Shown here: positions 54,779 to 63,960 of the stretch, piece after piece
How positions within the stretch are numbered: position 1 is the first letter of the stretch
Layout of the letters: each line of letters opens with the position of its first letter
NCBI GenBank assembly: GCA_031431125.1
Contig: JANPCX010000061.1
Location: 1-64,000 of the forward strand
Origin: JANPCX01 sp031431125
GTDB taxonomy: Bacteria; Pseudomonadota; Gammaproteobacteria; Burkholderiales; Burkholderiaceae_C
Direction: 5' to 3'
Length of the DNA stretch: 64,000 bases
The notes under the pieces: model-generated
Told to the model about the DNA's origin: nothing
The model's database searches: none
The model's input: the letters and a program-made list of their open reading frames with translations, nothing else
Translations under genes and position numbers: made by a program

Positions 54779-55492
54779 TCAGTAGTCCCGCAGCTTCACC
54801 CGCAACCGGGCAATCGACTGGCTGTGCAGTTGGCAGACTCTGGATTCAGTCACCTTGAGCACGGCGGCAATCTCTTTGAGGTTCATGTCGTGTTCGTAGT
54901 ACATGCTCATCACATACTGCTCGCGCTCGGGAAGCACCTTGATGGCGTCAATCAAAGCTTCACGCATGCGGTGGTCTTGCAACTGCGCCAAGGGGTTGAA
55001 GGCATCGTCGGCTACGTGGCGGTCAAGGTAGTCGCTGTCGCCGTCGTCGCCCGACATGTCTTCCAAATACACCAGCTGGGTACCGCGCACGCGGCCCAGC
55101 ATCTCCTGGTAGTCGGGCAAGGTCATGCCCATCTCGCGGGCAATTTCACTCTCTGCGGGCGCGCGGCCCAAACGCTGTTCCAGTTTGTGGACGGCGGATT
55201 CAATGCTGCGCTGTTGTTTGCGGGTGCCACGCGACAGGTAGTCGTTGCCACGCAGCTCGTCCAGCATGGCGCCGCGGATGCGCTGGGTGGCAAAGGTTTC
55301 AAACTGCACGCCTTGGGCGGCGTCAAAACGCGAGAGCGCGTCGGTCAGGCCGACCATGCCCACCTGGATTAAATCGTCCAGCTCCACATTGGCCGGCAGC
55401 TTGGCAATCATTTGATGCGCCAGTCGTCGCACCAGCGGGCTGTACTGCTTGAGCATGGTGTTGACGTCGAGTTGGCCTTTGGCGGTATACAT
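54779..55492 (-). CDS. fliA: Flagellar sigma factor FliA (sigma-28)
   Basis: A 237-residue sigma-28. Region 2 (YSPLVRRLAHQMIAKLPANVELDDLIQVGMVGL, shown by VRRLAHQM and ELDDLIQVG), region 3 (RAPAESEIAREMGMTL), and region 4 (LPEREQYVMSMYYEHDMNLK ... ESRVCQLHSQSIARLR) are all recognisable. It directs late promoters such as those in front of motA, flagellin 1, fliD and fliS. It follows the FlhG-like gene by 3 bp at the end of the flhB-A-F-G-fliA operon. Confidence 0.97.
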   Translation of the reverse strand: MYTAKGQLDVNTMLKQYSPLVRRLAHQMIAKLPANVELDDLIQVGMVGLTDALSRFDAAQGVQFETFATQRIRGAMLDELRGNDYLSRGTRKQQRSIESAVHKLEQRLGRAPAESEIAREMGMTLPDYQEMLGRVRGTQLVYLEDMSGDDGDSDYLDRHVADDAFNPLAQLQDHRMREALIDAIKVLPEREQYVMSMYYEHDMNLKEIAAVLKVTESRVCQLHSQSIARLRVKLRDY

Positions 55493-55495
55493 GGG

Positions 55496-56338
55496 TCAGC
55501 TCCAAGAATTCAGTTCAGCGGCAGCGATAGCGAAGGGCCTAGAAGAAGCGTAGGTACCGGCGTCCTCACCAACATCGCGCCCTTGACGAGTCGAGCCTTT
55601 GAGGCAATCTGAGGCCCATAAACGCATGTCGGGTGGCGCACTTTGATGCGGGTCGGTCGCAGGGTCGAGCAACAACACATCACGAACAACGGCGCCCAAA
55701 AAATGCTCTGCACAAGAGCGCAGCTGCTCGCAAATGCGAGGGGCTCTTGGCGAAAAGTCACTCGCACCCAACAAAATGTCGTGCACCATGACCTCGGCGC
55801 GTTGGGTCAGCAGTTTGAGACTGGCGTAAGCGTGGGTCACGCTGCTGGGCCTGTCGTCCACCAAGAACAAGGGCCGCGCTTCATGGGCCCACAAGCGGGT
55901 GCTACGCGACTGCGCGGACCGTCCAAGCAAGCGGCAGTGGTCGGTCGCGGAGGCGTGGATCAACACCACGTCGGCGTGGGGAGCGGCATCCGTCAGGTGG
56001 GACACAAAGTTGGCTGTGGAACCGTGTGTATCAACATAACGCAGCAACAGGCCCCGTGCAGCCAGGTAAGAAACGTGAGAAGAAAGCGGCTCGATGCCCT
56101 CCCGCAATTCCATCAGTGACACCTCGTGCGGTGCCGGCGCTCGCTCTGAGGCGTCCACCACAACGACCTGTGCGCCTTGTTCCGCGAAGGCGGTGCAGAT
56201 GCGCTCGAGCAACACGCCGCCAAAGGCCATGTGCGGGTTGGACACGACAGGGACGACACGAATCTGGGCACGGGCAAACAACCGGCGCAAGCCATCGGCT
56301 TGGTCCAGGGGGGCGGGGGCGCTGCGAGAGAAGTTCAT
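55496..56338 (-). CDS. Degenerate FlhG/MinD-like protein without P-loop
   Basis: A 280-residue protein between flhF and fliA, the standard position of flhG. The MinD-type fold is traceable: RVVPVVSNPHMAFGGVLLER at the P-loop place, QVVVVDASERAPAP at the A-prime strand, ADVVLIHASATDH and TRLWAHEARPLFLVDDR. The nucleotide-binding SGKGGVGKT is replaced by SNPHMAFGG, so ATP binding is unlikely. It may be a structural partner for FlhF or a decaying copy. Start ATG 56338; an upstream TTG at 56380 overlapping the flhF stop (TTGA) would add 14 residues. Confidence 0.75.
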   Translation of the reverse strand: MNFSRSAPAPLDQADGLRRLFARAQIRVVPVVSNPHMAFGGVLLERICTAFAEQGAQVVVVDASERAPAPHEVSLMELREGIEPLSSHVSYLAARGLLLRYVDTHGSTANFVSHLTDAAPHADVVLIHASATDHCRLLGRSAQSRSTRLWAHEARPLFLVDDRPSSVTHAYASLKLLTQRAEVMVHDILLGASDFSPRAPRICEQLRSCAEHFLGAVVRDVLLLDPATDPHQSAPPDMRLWASDCLKGSTRQGRDVGEDAGTYASSRPFAIAAAELNSWS

Positions 56339-56376
56339 GGGAAGTGTCGGATCAGCAGGCTGAGGAACTGGACGAA

Positions 56377-58101
56377 TCAAACATGCACACTGCTGTGTGC
56401 GGCCCGGGTGTTTGCATGCAGATGCGACGCAGGGGCAGAAAACACCAGGTTCACATCGCTGGAGTCCATGCGGTAGGCAGAACCACCCGACACCCGCAAG
56501 GCTTTTTGCACCAAAGCATGGCTGGAGAGGCGGTGCCAGTCTTCGGGCACACGCTGGCCGTTGGCCACACCGATGATCTGCAGTTTGTGGCGAATCATGG
56601 CGTCGAGCGCAGGGCCCAGCTTCACGGCTTCATCAATTTTTGACAGCACCACACCTTTGGCTTTGTGCGCACGGTAGGAAATAAGCACGTCTTCAATCGT
56701 TTCGCCTTGGGCTGATGCGTTGACCACCAGCAGCTTGTTGATGCTGCTGTGGCCCAGCATGTCCAGCAGTTCTTTGGTGCGGGCGTCGCGCTGCGCCATG
56801 CCGGCGGTGTCGATCAGCACCATTTTTTTGCCAGACAGCAAGTCCAGCAAGTCCTCCAGTGAGGCGCGGTCATGGGCGGTATGCACGGGCACACCCAGAA
56901 TTCGCCCGTAAGCACGCAGTTGTTCATGGGCCGCCACACGGTAAGCGTCCAGGGTGATCAAGCCAAGCTGAGAGGCGCCGTGTTGCGTGGCAAAGGCCGC
57001 AGCAATTTTGGCGGTGGTGGTGGTTTTTCCAACACCGGTGGAGCCGATCAGGGCATAGACACCGCCTTGGTCTTCCAGCGCGGACTGTTGCTCGCAGGTG
57101 TGCAAATTGCGCTCCAGCACATTGGCGGCCCAAGCGGATTCATCGGTGACTTCACCGCTGAGGCTTTCTGCCATTTTGCGTATCAGGGCGGGCGAGAAAC
57201 CACAGTCCAGCAGCTTCTGGGTCAAGCGGGCACGGGCCGGTTCACGCTGCAGCTTTTCCATGAAAGCCAATGCACCGAAACGTTCTTCAATCAAACCTTT
57301 GACTTCACGCAGCTCGGTCAGCATGTCGTGTTGATCGCGGCGACTCTGTTGTGCGTGTTGGGCATCGGCCAACGAGGGAACGTGGATGTCGCTGTGCAAC
57401 ACCGGAGCGGGTCGTGCGAGTGTGGCTGGGTTGTGGGGCTGCACCGATGCCTGAGCCGCACGAATCTCATCTTGCAGCACGGGCGGTTCACGGCGAGCCG
57501 GGCTGCTGACACGCGCAGCCGCCTCGTGTTGCGCCATGCGGCTGGCCAAGGGGCCGGGCTCCGGGGGGCGAGCCGCAGCGGCGGCTTTGGCCCGAGCGGT
57601 GGCGGTGGCCTCTTTGAGTTCTGTTTCGCGTTTTTTGAGCATGCGCTCGCGCACATAGTCTTGGAAGGACAAGGTGCTCATGGAAAGCTGCTGAACATCT
57701 TCGTCAACCGCTGCCACAGGTGCAGAGTTGCTTGCTTTCAACGCCGCTTGTGTCGCAGTGTGATTCGCAGCCGCCGCGGCGGCGTCTTGGCGTTCAGGGT
57801 GACGGGCGGCCACTTTGGCCGCCAAACCTTGCATGGCTTGGGCGGCACGGCCCAGGGCAGAAGTAGGCTGAGCAGGCGCAGCTTGCGGGCGCTGGGTTGG
57901 TTGAACGTGCTCGGCAACGGAACCGATGCCCACGTCCACCACACGCTCCAGCTGGGCCACACTCTCTGGCGCCATGGCCACCACCTCAATGCCTTCTGGG
58001 CAGGGTTTGGTGGACAGGATCACGGTGTCGTCGCCAAAGGCTTGTTTGGCCAGGGCCATGGCTTCGCGTGAAGTCCGGGCCGTGAATCTTTTGACGTTCA
58101 T
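56377..58101 (-). CDS. flhF: Flagellar SRP-like GTPase FlhF
   Basis: A 574-residue FlhF, a signal-recognition-particle-type GTPase that marks the site of a (usually polar) flagellum. The N-terminal NVKRFTARTSREAMALAKQA is typical; a long Ala/Pro-rich linker (about 90-280) is longer than in Bacillus; the N and G domains follow with GSTGVGKTTTTAKIAAAF, LITLDAYRVAAHEQL, VLIDTAGMAQRD and GVVLSKIDEAVKLG. It overlaps flhA by 4 bp. Confidence 0.95.
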   Translation of the reverse strand: MNVKRFTARTSREAMALAKQAFGDDTVILSTKPCPEGIEVVAMAPESVAQLERVVDVGIGSVAEHVQPTQRPQAAPAQPTSALGRAAQAMQGLAAKVAARHPERQDAAAAAANHTATQAALKASNSAPVAAVDEDVQQLSMSTLSFQDYVRERMLKKRETELKEATATARAKAAAAARPPEPGPLASRMAQHEAAARVSSPARREPPVLQDEIRAAQASVQPHNPATLARPAPVLHSDIHVPSLADAQHAQQSRRDQHDMLTELREVKGLIEERFGALAFMEKLQREPARARLTQKLLDCGFSPALIRKMAESLSGEVTDESAWAANVLERNLHTCEQQSALEDQGGVYALIGSTGVGKTTTTAKIAAAFATQHGASQLGLITLDAYRVAAHEQLRAYGRILGVPVHTAHDRASLEDLLDLLSGKKMVLIDTAGMAQRDARTKELLDMLGHSSINKLLVVNASAQGETIEDVLISYRAHKAKGVVLSKIDEAVKLGPALDAMIRHKLQIIGVANGQRVPEDWHRLSSHALVQKALRVSGGSAYRMDSSDVNLVFSAPASHLHANTRAAHSSVHV

Positions 58102-60185
58102 ACAGTACCTCCGATGATGGAGCCGATGCGGATGGAATGGGTGTCAGGAATTTCGCTGTGGCCCAGCACACGCAAACGCGGCGCAGCGCGTTTGAGCAAA
58201 CGTGCCATGGGGGCGCGAATCATGTCGGGCACCAGTAAACAAGCCGGCTGGCCGAGGTCTTCTTGGCGTTTGGCCGATTCCGCGGCGCTGCGGCTGAGGC
58301 TGTCGGCCACACCGGGATCCAATGCGGCGCCGTGGGGCGAGCTGAGGGCTTGGGCGACAAGGCGCTCCAGTTCGGGCTCCAGGGCAATCACGTCCAACTC
58401 TTTGACGGGACCATAAATTTGCTGAACGATGGCAGGCGCCAGGTGAATGCGAATGCGGCGCGACAGCTCCATCGGATCGGTCACCGACGCAGCATGTTCG
58501 GCCAGGCTCTCAATGATGGAGCGCATGTCGCGGATGTGCACGCCCTCTTCCAGCAGCAGCTGGAGAACTCTTTGCAGTGCGGGAATGCCAACCATTTTCG
58601 GAACCACGTCTTCCATCAGTTTGGGGGCCAGCTTGGTGACATGGTCCACCAGTTGCTGGGTCTCGATGCGGCCGAGAAGCTTGGCCGCATTCACTTGCAT
58701 TAAGTGTGAGAGATGGGTGGCCACCACGGTCGCGCAATCAACGACCGTAAATCCGGCCATTTGGGCGCTTTCGCGCTGGCGCTCCTCAATCCACACGGCT
58801 GGCAAGCCAAAAGCCGGATCGGTGGTGCGGGTGCCGATCAAATTGGTTTGTGCGCCACCGGGGTTGATGGCCAGCCACATACCAGGGAAGGCCTCCCCCT
58901 CGCCCACCACCGCGCCGCGCAGGGTGAGGCGGTAAACGCTGGGTTTGAGTTCCAGGTTGTCGCGGATATGGACCGGGGGCGGCAAGAAACCCACGTCTTG
59001 GGCAAACTTCTTGCGCACACCTTTGATGCGGCCGAGCAAATCGCCCTCGCGGGCTTTGTCCACCAAAGCAATCAAGCGGTATCCCACCTCCAGGCCCAGG
59101 GTGTCCACAGGCTGCAGGTCGTCCCAGGTGGCTTCCGGGTTGAGCTCGGGCGCCACAGCAGGCGCTGGGGGCGGTGCCAGCTTGGCGATTTTCTTGCGCT
59201 TGTCCAGCGCATAAGCGGCATAACCCAAGCCTCCGGCGATCAACAAAAACACCAAAGACGGCATGCCGGGAATGACGCCCAAAGCGCCAATGACACCCGC
59301 CGTGATCGCCAACGAACGCGGCGAGTCGAACATTTGTTTGGACAACTGGCTGCCCACGTCACTGTCTTTGCCCACACGCGACACCACCATGGCGGCAGCC
59401 ACCGAGATCAGCAATGCGGGAATTTGGGCCACCAGGGCATCACCCACAGCCAGCAGCACATAGGTTTTTCCGGCCTCACTGGCGCTGAGGTCATGCTGGG
59501 CCATGCCAATGATGAAGCCGCCCACGATGGTGACAAACAAAATCAACAGGCCCGCCACCGCATCGCCACGCACGAATTTGGCGGCACCGTCCATGGAGCC
59601 GAAGAAGTCAGCCTCTTCGCCCACTTCCGCACGGCGGCGTTTGGCTTCTTTTTCGTCGATGAGACCGGCGTTCATGTCGGCATCAATCGCCATTTGTTTG
59701 CCCGGCATGGCGTCCAAGGTGAAACGGGCACCGACTTCTGCAATACGTTCTGCGCCTTTCGTCACCACCACAAAGTTGATGATGACGAGGATGGCAAACA
59801 CGATCAAACCCACGGTGAAGTTGCCACCGATCAAGAAGTGGCCAAAGGACTCAATCACCGCACCGGCGGCGCCCGGGCCGGTGTGGCCCTCCAGCAGCAC
59901 CACGCGGGTCGACGCCACGTTCAGCGACAAGCGCAACAAGGTGGTGAGCAAAATCACGGTCGGGAAAATTGCAAAATCCAGCGGCCGCACCATGTAAGAG
60001 GCGACGATCATCACCATCAAGGCCATGGCAATGTTGAAGGTGAAGAGCACATCCAGCGCAAAAGGCGGCAGCGGAAGCACCATCATGGACAACACCATGA
60101 TGATGAAGAGCGGCGCCATGAAGGCCTTGAGCGCCGTGGCATTGCCGCCCATCAGTTTTTGAAGTTGTTGCATCAAGGGATTCAT
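58098..60185 (-). CDS. flhA: Flagellar export apparatus protein FlhA
   Basis: A 695-residue export-gate protein. About eight membrane helices occupy residues 25-325, with the FHIPEP region (ASTRVVLLEGHTGPGAAGAV nearby; AERIAEVGARFTLDAMPGKQM, ADMNAGLIDEKEAKRRR) and a cytosolic C-terminal domain (LALVDKAREGDLLGRIKGVRK-like) that docks chaperone-substrate complexes. Length is typical. Overlaps flhB and flhF by 4 bp each (ATGA). Confidence 0.97.
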   Translation of the reverse strand: MNPLMQQLQKLMGGNATALKAFMAPLFIIMVLSMMVLPLPPFALDVLFTFNIAMALMVMIVASYMVRPLDFAIFPTVILLTTLLRLSLNVASTRVVLLEGHTGPGAAGAVIESFGHFLIGGNFTVGLIVFAILVIINFVVVTKGAERIAEVGARFTLDAMPGKQMAIDADMNAGLIDEKEAKRRRAEVGEEADFFGSMDGAAKFVRGDAVAGLLILFVTIVGGFIIGMAQHDLSASEAGKTYVLLAVGDALVAQIPALLISVAAAMVVSRVGKDSDVGSQLSKQMFDSPRSLAITAGVIGALGVIPGMPSLVFLLIAGGLGYAAYALDKRKKIAKLAPPPAPAVAPELNPEATWDDLQPVDTLGLEVGYRLIALVDKAREGDLLGRIKGVRKKFAQDVGFLPPPVHIRDNLELKPSVYRLTLRGAVVGEGEAFPGMWLAINPGGAQTNLIGTRTTDPAFGLPAVWIEERQRESAQMAGFTVVDCATVVATHLSHLMQVNAAKLLGRIETQQLVDHVTKLAPKLMEDVVPKMVGIPALQRVLQLLLEEGVHIRDMRSIIESLAEHAASVTDPMELSRRIRIHLAPAIVQQIYGPVKELDVIALEPELERLVAQALSSPHGAALDPGVADSLSRSAAESAKRQEDLGQPACLLVPDMIRAPMARLLKRAAPRLRVLGHSEIPDTHSIRIGSIIGGTV

Positions 60186-61345
60186 ACGTCAGTCTCCTGG
60201 AGGAGCGGTTTGCCGTGGTGGGGGTCGAGCTCCACGGGCACTTTCAATTCGGGCAATTCAGCAGGCGGTTTGCCTTTGCCCGCCATGGCGGCACGCAGCT
60301 GGTACACATAAGCCAGCACCTGGGCCACGGCGGCAAAGAGGGCGGCCGGAATTTCTTTGTCAATCTCCGCGTGCGCATAGAGTGCACGCGCCAGAGCTGG
60401 GGCTTGCAGCACCGGCACCTTGGAATCTTTGGCAATGTCACGAATTCTCAAAGCCATCAGGTCGGCGCCCATCGCCACCACACGCGGTGCGCCCATCTTG
60501 GTGTCGTCGTACTTCAATGCCACCGCATAGTGGGTGGGGTTCATCACCACCAGGTCAGCCGTGGGCACGGCGGCCATCATGCGTTTCTTGGCCGCTTCAC
60601 GCATCAGCTGGCGCATCTTGCCTTTGACCTCGGCATTGCCTTCCATCTCTTTGTATTCTTGTTTCACCTCTTGGTGGCTCATCTTCAGGCGCTCGGCATG
60701 CATGTGGCGCTGCAGCGGCGCATCCACCAAAGCAAACACGGCCAGCAACATCACCAGCAACATCAAACCACCCAACATGGTGTCACCCGCATGGGCCAAC
60801 GCAGCAGGCAGCGGCATGGTCAAGGTCGCGACAAATCCTTCCAAGTGGGAGCGCAAGTAAAAAGCGCCAATCACACCGAGCAACAACGCGAGCAGCGACG
60901 CCTTGAGCGCCACAATCATTTGGTGCTTGGACACCATGCGACCCAAACCCGCCAAGGGACTGAGCTTGCTGGCTTTGGGCGCCACGGCCTTCCAACTGAA
61001 ATTCCAGCCTCCAATCAAGAAGCTGCCCACCACGCCCACCGCCACCATCAAAAAGCCCAGAGGCAGCACCACCCAAAGCAATTTCAAGGTGAGCTCAGAC
61101 AAACGTTCGAACATGAACTGCGGTGAGGCCACGCTTTGCAAATTGAAACGCAGGGCCTCGGCCAGCGCGTCTTTGAGCCAGCCGGTGATTTGCGGTGCCA
61201 TCACCACCAAAACGGCGCCGCCAGCCGCGACGGCCGCGAAATGGCCAAAGTCTTGCGAGCGGGCCACATTGCCGTCTTTGCGCGCTTTGTCTAACTTGCG
61301 CTGCGACGCTGGGTGGGTGCGGTCTTGAGAGTCTTGTTGGGACAT
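60182..61345 (-). CDS. flhB: Flagellar export apparatus protein FlhB
   Basis: A 387-residue FlhB that switches export from rod/hook to filament substrates by self-cleavage. The NPTH cleavage motif is intact in LVVMNPTHYAVALKYD; GAPRVVAMGADLMALRIRDIA and VLQAPALARALYAHAEIDKEIPAALF follow. Four membrane helices precede it. The N-terminal DRTHPASQRKLDKARKDGNVARS is canonical. Upstream, TCAAGTTT (minus strand, 61402-61395) resembles a sigma-28 -35 but lacks a -10, so another sigma factor with FlhDC is likely. First gene of the operon. Confidence 0.97.
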   Translation of the reverse strand: MSQQDSQDRTHPASQRKLDKARKDGNVARSQDFGHFAAVAAGGAVLVVMAPQITGWLKDALAEALRFNLQSVASPQFMFERLSELTLKLLWVVLPLGFLMVAVGVVGSFLIGGWNFSWKAVAPKASKLSPLAGLGRMVSKHQMIVALKASLLALLLGVIGAFYLRSHLEGFVATLTMPLPAALAHAGDTMLGGLMLLVMLLAVFALVDAPLQRHMHAERLKMSHQEVKQEYKEMEGNAEVKGKMRQLMREAAKKRMMAAVPTADLVVMNPTHYAVALKYDDTKMGAPRVVAMGADLMALRIRDIAKDSKVPVLQAPALARALYAHAEIDKEIPAALFAAVAQVLAYVYQLRAAMAGKGKPPAELPELKVPVELDPHHGKPLLQETDV

Positions 61346-61423
61346 GGTGAAACGCCATGGATGGGCGCTGCACCATTGTTAATTTCTTGGGATAAAACTT
61401 GAGCGGAATAAACAAGGCAAAGA

Positions 61424-61586
61424 CCGGGCTTTTCGAGCCCTGAGCGTTACAAAGCCCGGCTTGTCGTTCCCGCGAAGCCTGCCCTCGAATGCTTGTATCG
61501 GGGGCGAGAAGCCAGGGGATGGACCAAACTCCAAGCAAAGGTTTCTTCACAACCACCGACTGGATTGCCGCCTGCGCGGGAATGAC
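61424..61586. other. Gap with terminator-like hairpin and REP-like repeat
   Basis: GGGCT (61427-61431) and AGCCC (61435-61439) form a short hairpin nested in a larger AAAGCCCGG/CCGGGCTTT pair (61451-61459 and 61424-61432). It is suitable as the end of the leftward chemoreceptor transcript. A REP-like core (61561-61586, GGATTGCCGCCTGCGCGGGA) and a half-copy near 61464 lie upstream of it. No gene is seen in 61346-61599. Confidence 0.5.
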
Positions 61587-61599
61587 GGGTAGGCATGCG

Positions 61600-63960
61600 T
61601 CAGGCAGCCACCGCTAGTCCGTGAGTGGCTTGCACCACCTCATTCACAGCTTGAAAAACCCCACACCCCACCAACTCGTTGTCGCTGATTTTTGCCACAA
61701 AAGACTCCTTCATCGACAGCAAACCCGTTTGCGGGTTTCGCACCTGGTACGACAGCCATCCGCCGCCGTGGTCAGCCACTTCCCACAGGCGAGGTAAGAA
61801 GGAATCAGCGTCCAGACCGGCCATCTCAAAAACGGTTTGACCGACCATTTCTTCGCGCAGACCGAAGGCGAAGTAGGTTCCATCGCGATCAATACCAAAA
61901 ACATAGAGGTCACGGTCAATGAAACCGCCATCGGACTTGTGAAAGTCCTGCTGCGCTTGAGTCAATCCCACCTTTTTGATGTGGGACACCGCTCGCATCA
62001 CCATGGCATGGGCCTCGTCAGCCGAACCTTGGCGCAAGCGGATGGTACCCACGGCGTCACGCAGTGTTTGCGCCCGCTCCACCAACACACGAGACGAGGC
62101 GGTGGCCTCCTCCACCATCACCGCATTTTGTCGCGTGATGCCATCCAGGCTGCCCACGCTTTGCGTTACCTCACCCAAACTCGCACTTTGCTGGGCACTG
62201 GAAGTTGAAATGTTGTGCAGGCGATCCGATACGCTGCGTATGCCCGACATCACCGCGTCCAGCGCACCGCTGACTTGCTGAATGTTGTTGGATGACTGGG
62301 TGACTTGATCCACCGCGTCGCCAATCAACTTGCGAATTTCCTCGGCAGACTCGGCGCAGCGCTGCGCCAGTTGCCGCACTTCGGAGGCCACCACAGAGAA
62401 TCCGCGCCCAGCTTCACCGGCGCGGGCCGCTTCCACCGCAGCGTTGAGCGAAAGCATCCCGGTTTGAAAGGCGATGTCGTCGATCAAACCGACCACCTCG
62501 GCCACCCGGCGTGAGGACTCTTCCAAGCGGCCCATCGAGTTCACGGTTTCAGTCATGGCAGCGCCTCCTTTTTCAGCGTTTTCAGTCAAGGCTTGGGTCA
62601 GTGCATTGAGTTCTTGCGACGACTCGGCATTGGAAGCGGCCGCCGAACTCACCTGCGCAATCGTGGCCACGGTTTGCGCCAGGCTGGTGGCTTGGTCTTC
62701 GGTGCGCTGGGACAGCGCCAAACTGCCCTCCGACACCTGCTGCCCCGCCATCTCCACACGCGCTGCGCTGCTGCGCACCTGGGCCACCATGGCAGACAAG
62801 CGGTTGTTCATACCATCCACCAAATGGCCAATGTCGGCCACCTCATCACGGCCTTTGACTTGCATGCTGCGCGACAAATCCCCATTGGCCACCGCCTCCA
62901 CCCCTTTGTGCAAAGCGCGCAAAGCACCGGCAAAAGCCAGGTAGTAAGACATGCAGAGGTAGGTCAGCAGCGATAGGCCGAACAGGGACAAACCCAAGTG
63001 CAAAGCGATGGTGGTGTAAAGCTTGGTGATCCGTGCATCAAAGGCGGCATGGAGGGCCTTGACCATGTCCTCACCAAACGCATTGGTGGCATTGACCGCG
63101 TCAGTGGCCTGTTTGAAATAGGTGTCTGCATCCACTGCCATGGTGTCGGCAGAAAATCGTTCCAGCGACACACTGGTGAAGGCACGTGTGGCGGCTTGTG
63201 CTGTGCCCCATGAGTCAGGAATGTCAAACCCGGTGCGCTTGAGTGCCTCCAGAATCAAGTCCACGTCGACCAACAGTCTGTCCAGCAAAACAGAATTGGC
63301 TGCCATGGACACCTTGTCCTGTTCGCCAACGGGGGCACGCAGCACCACCGCTCCCTTGGCGCGCAGTTTTCCTGCGCTCTCGGTCAAGGCGATCCAGCGC
63401 GAAATCACCACGTCCATCATGAAGTAGGTGTGGGGCTCCGGGTCGAACAACAGACCGGACCGTTCACCCACCAGCAGCACCGCTTGCCGCATGCGCTCGA
63501 TGAGTTCGGTGTGGGTCTCAAAGGACTCGAAGGCGTTGCCTGGCACTTGACCACTCACCACCTTGTCCAATGATTCACGTATCGGTTTCCAGACGTCTTT
63601 CATGTCAAACGGGGCTTGTGCCACCGTCGCATCCACCAATTTCATGGAGGTTTTTAGCTCCGCCCGGGTTTTTGCCAATTTGTCGTCTTGGTCTTTGTCT
63701 CCCGCCAGAACCCGGCCGTGCAGGCCACGCGTCAACTGGGTTTGGTGCACCACCTGGGCGAGTTCTTGGGCCAAATCGGCACCCACGATCTCACCTTCGG
63801 TGTAAGTGACCTGTCCCAACGATTGCACAGCACTGTTCACCATCAGCCACAACAAGGGCACAAACATGCAAGCGCTGATCAAGGTGAGCTTCACAGGAAT
63901 GCGCAAGCGGCGCATCAACGCAGTACCCGGGCGAAACACCGCTGCAAGAAAAGTGGACAT
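61600..63960 (-). CDS. Chemoreceptor with periplasmic and C-terminal Cache sensor domains
   Basis: A 786-residue methyl-accepting chemotaxis protein. TM1 (LTLISACMFVPLLWLMV, about 27-43), a helical periplasmic domain (about 45-315), TM2 (LHLGLSLFGLSLLTYLCM, about 320-340), HAMP (GVEAVANGDLSRSMQVKG), the signalling hairpin with IDDIAFQTGMLSLNAAVEAA-type tip, and then a single-Cache-like domain at the cytoplasmic C-terminus (HKSDGGFIDRDLYVFGIDRD; NELVGCGVFQ). It can thus sense outside and inside signals. No CheR-docking pentapeptide is at the C-terminus. The ATG at 63960 is 40 bp from the window edge; its promoter is outside. Confidence 0.92.
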   Translation of the reverse strand: MSTFLAAVFRPGTALMRRLRIPVKLTLISACMFVPLLWLMVNSAVQSLGQVTYTEGEIVGADLAQELAQVVHQTQLTRGLHGRVLAGDKDQDDKLAKTRAELKTSMKLVDATVAQAPFDMKDVWKPIRESLDKVVSGQVPGNAFESFETHTELIERMRQAVLLVGERSGLLFDPEPHTYFMMDVVISRWIALTESAGKLRAKGAVVLRAPVGEQDKVSMAANSVLLDRLLVDVDLILEALKRTGFDIPDSWGTAQAATRAFTSVSLERFSADTMAVDADTYFKQATDAVNATNAFGEDMVKALHAAFDARITKLYTTIALHLGLSLFGLSLLTYLCMSYYLAFAGALRALHKGVEAVANGDLSRSMQVKGRDEVADIGHLVDGMNNRLSAMVAQVRSSAARVEMAGQQVSEGSLALSQRTEDQATSLAQTVATIAQVSSAAASNAESSQELNALTQALTENAEKGGAAMTETVNSMGRLEESSRRVAEVVGLIDDIAFQTGMLSLNAAVEAARAGEAGRGFSVVASEVRQLAQRCAESAEEIRKLIGDAVDQVTQSSNNIQQVSGALDAVMSGIRSVSDRLHNISTSSAQQSASLGEVTQSVGSLDGITRQNAVMVEEATASSRVLVERAQTLRDAVGTIRLRQGSADEAHAMVMRAVSHIKKVGLTQAQQDFHKSDGGFIDRDLYVFGIDRDGTYFAFGLREEMVGQTVFEMAGLDADSFLPRLWEVADHGGGWLSYQVRNPQTGLLSMKESFVAKISDNELVGCGVFQAVNEVVQATHGLAVAA

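Noticed and set aside
58713..60311. 532-residue open frame opposite flhA
   Set aside because: His/Gln-rich antisense shadow; flhA is unmistakable on the minus strand.
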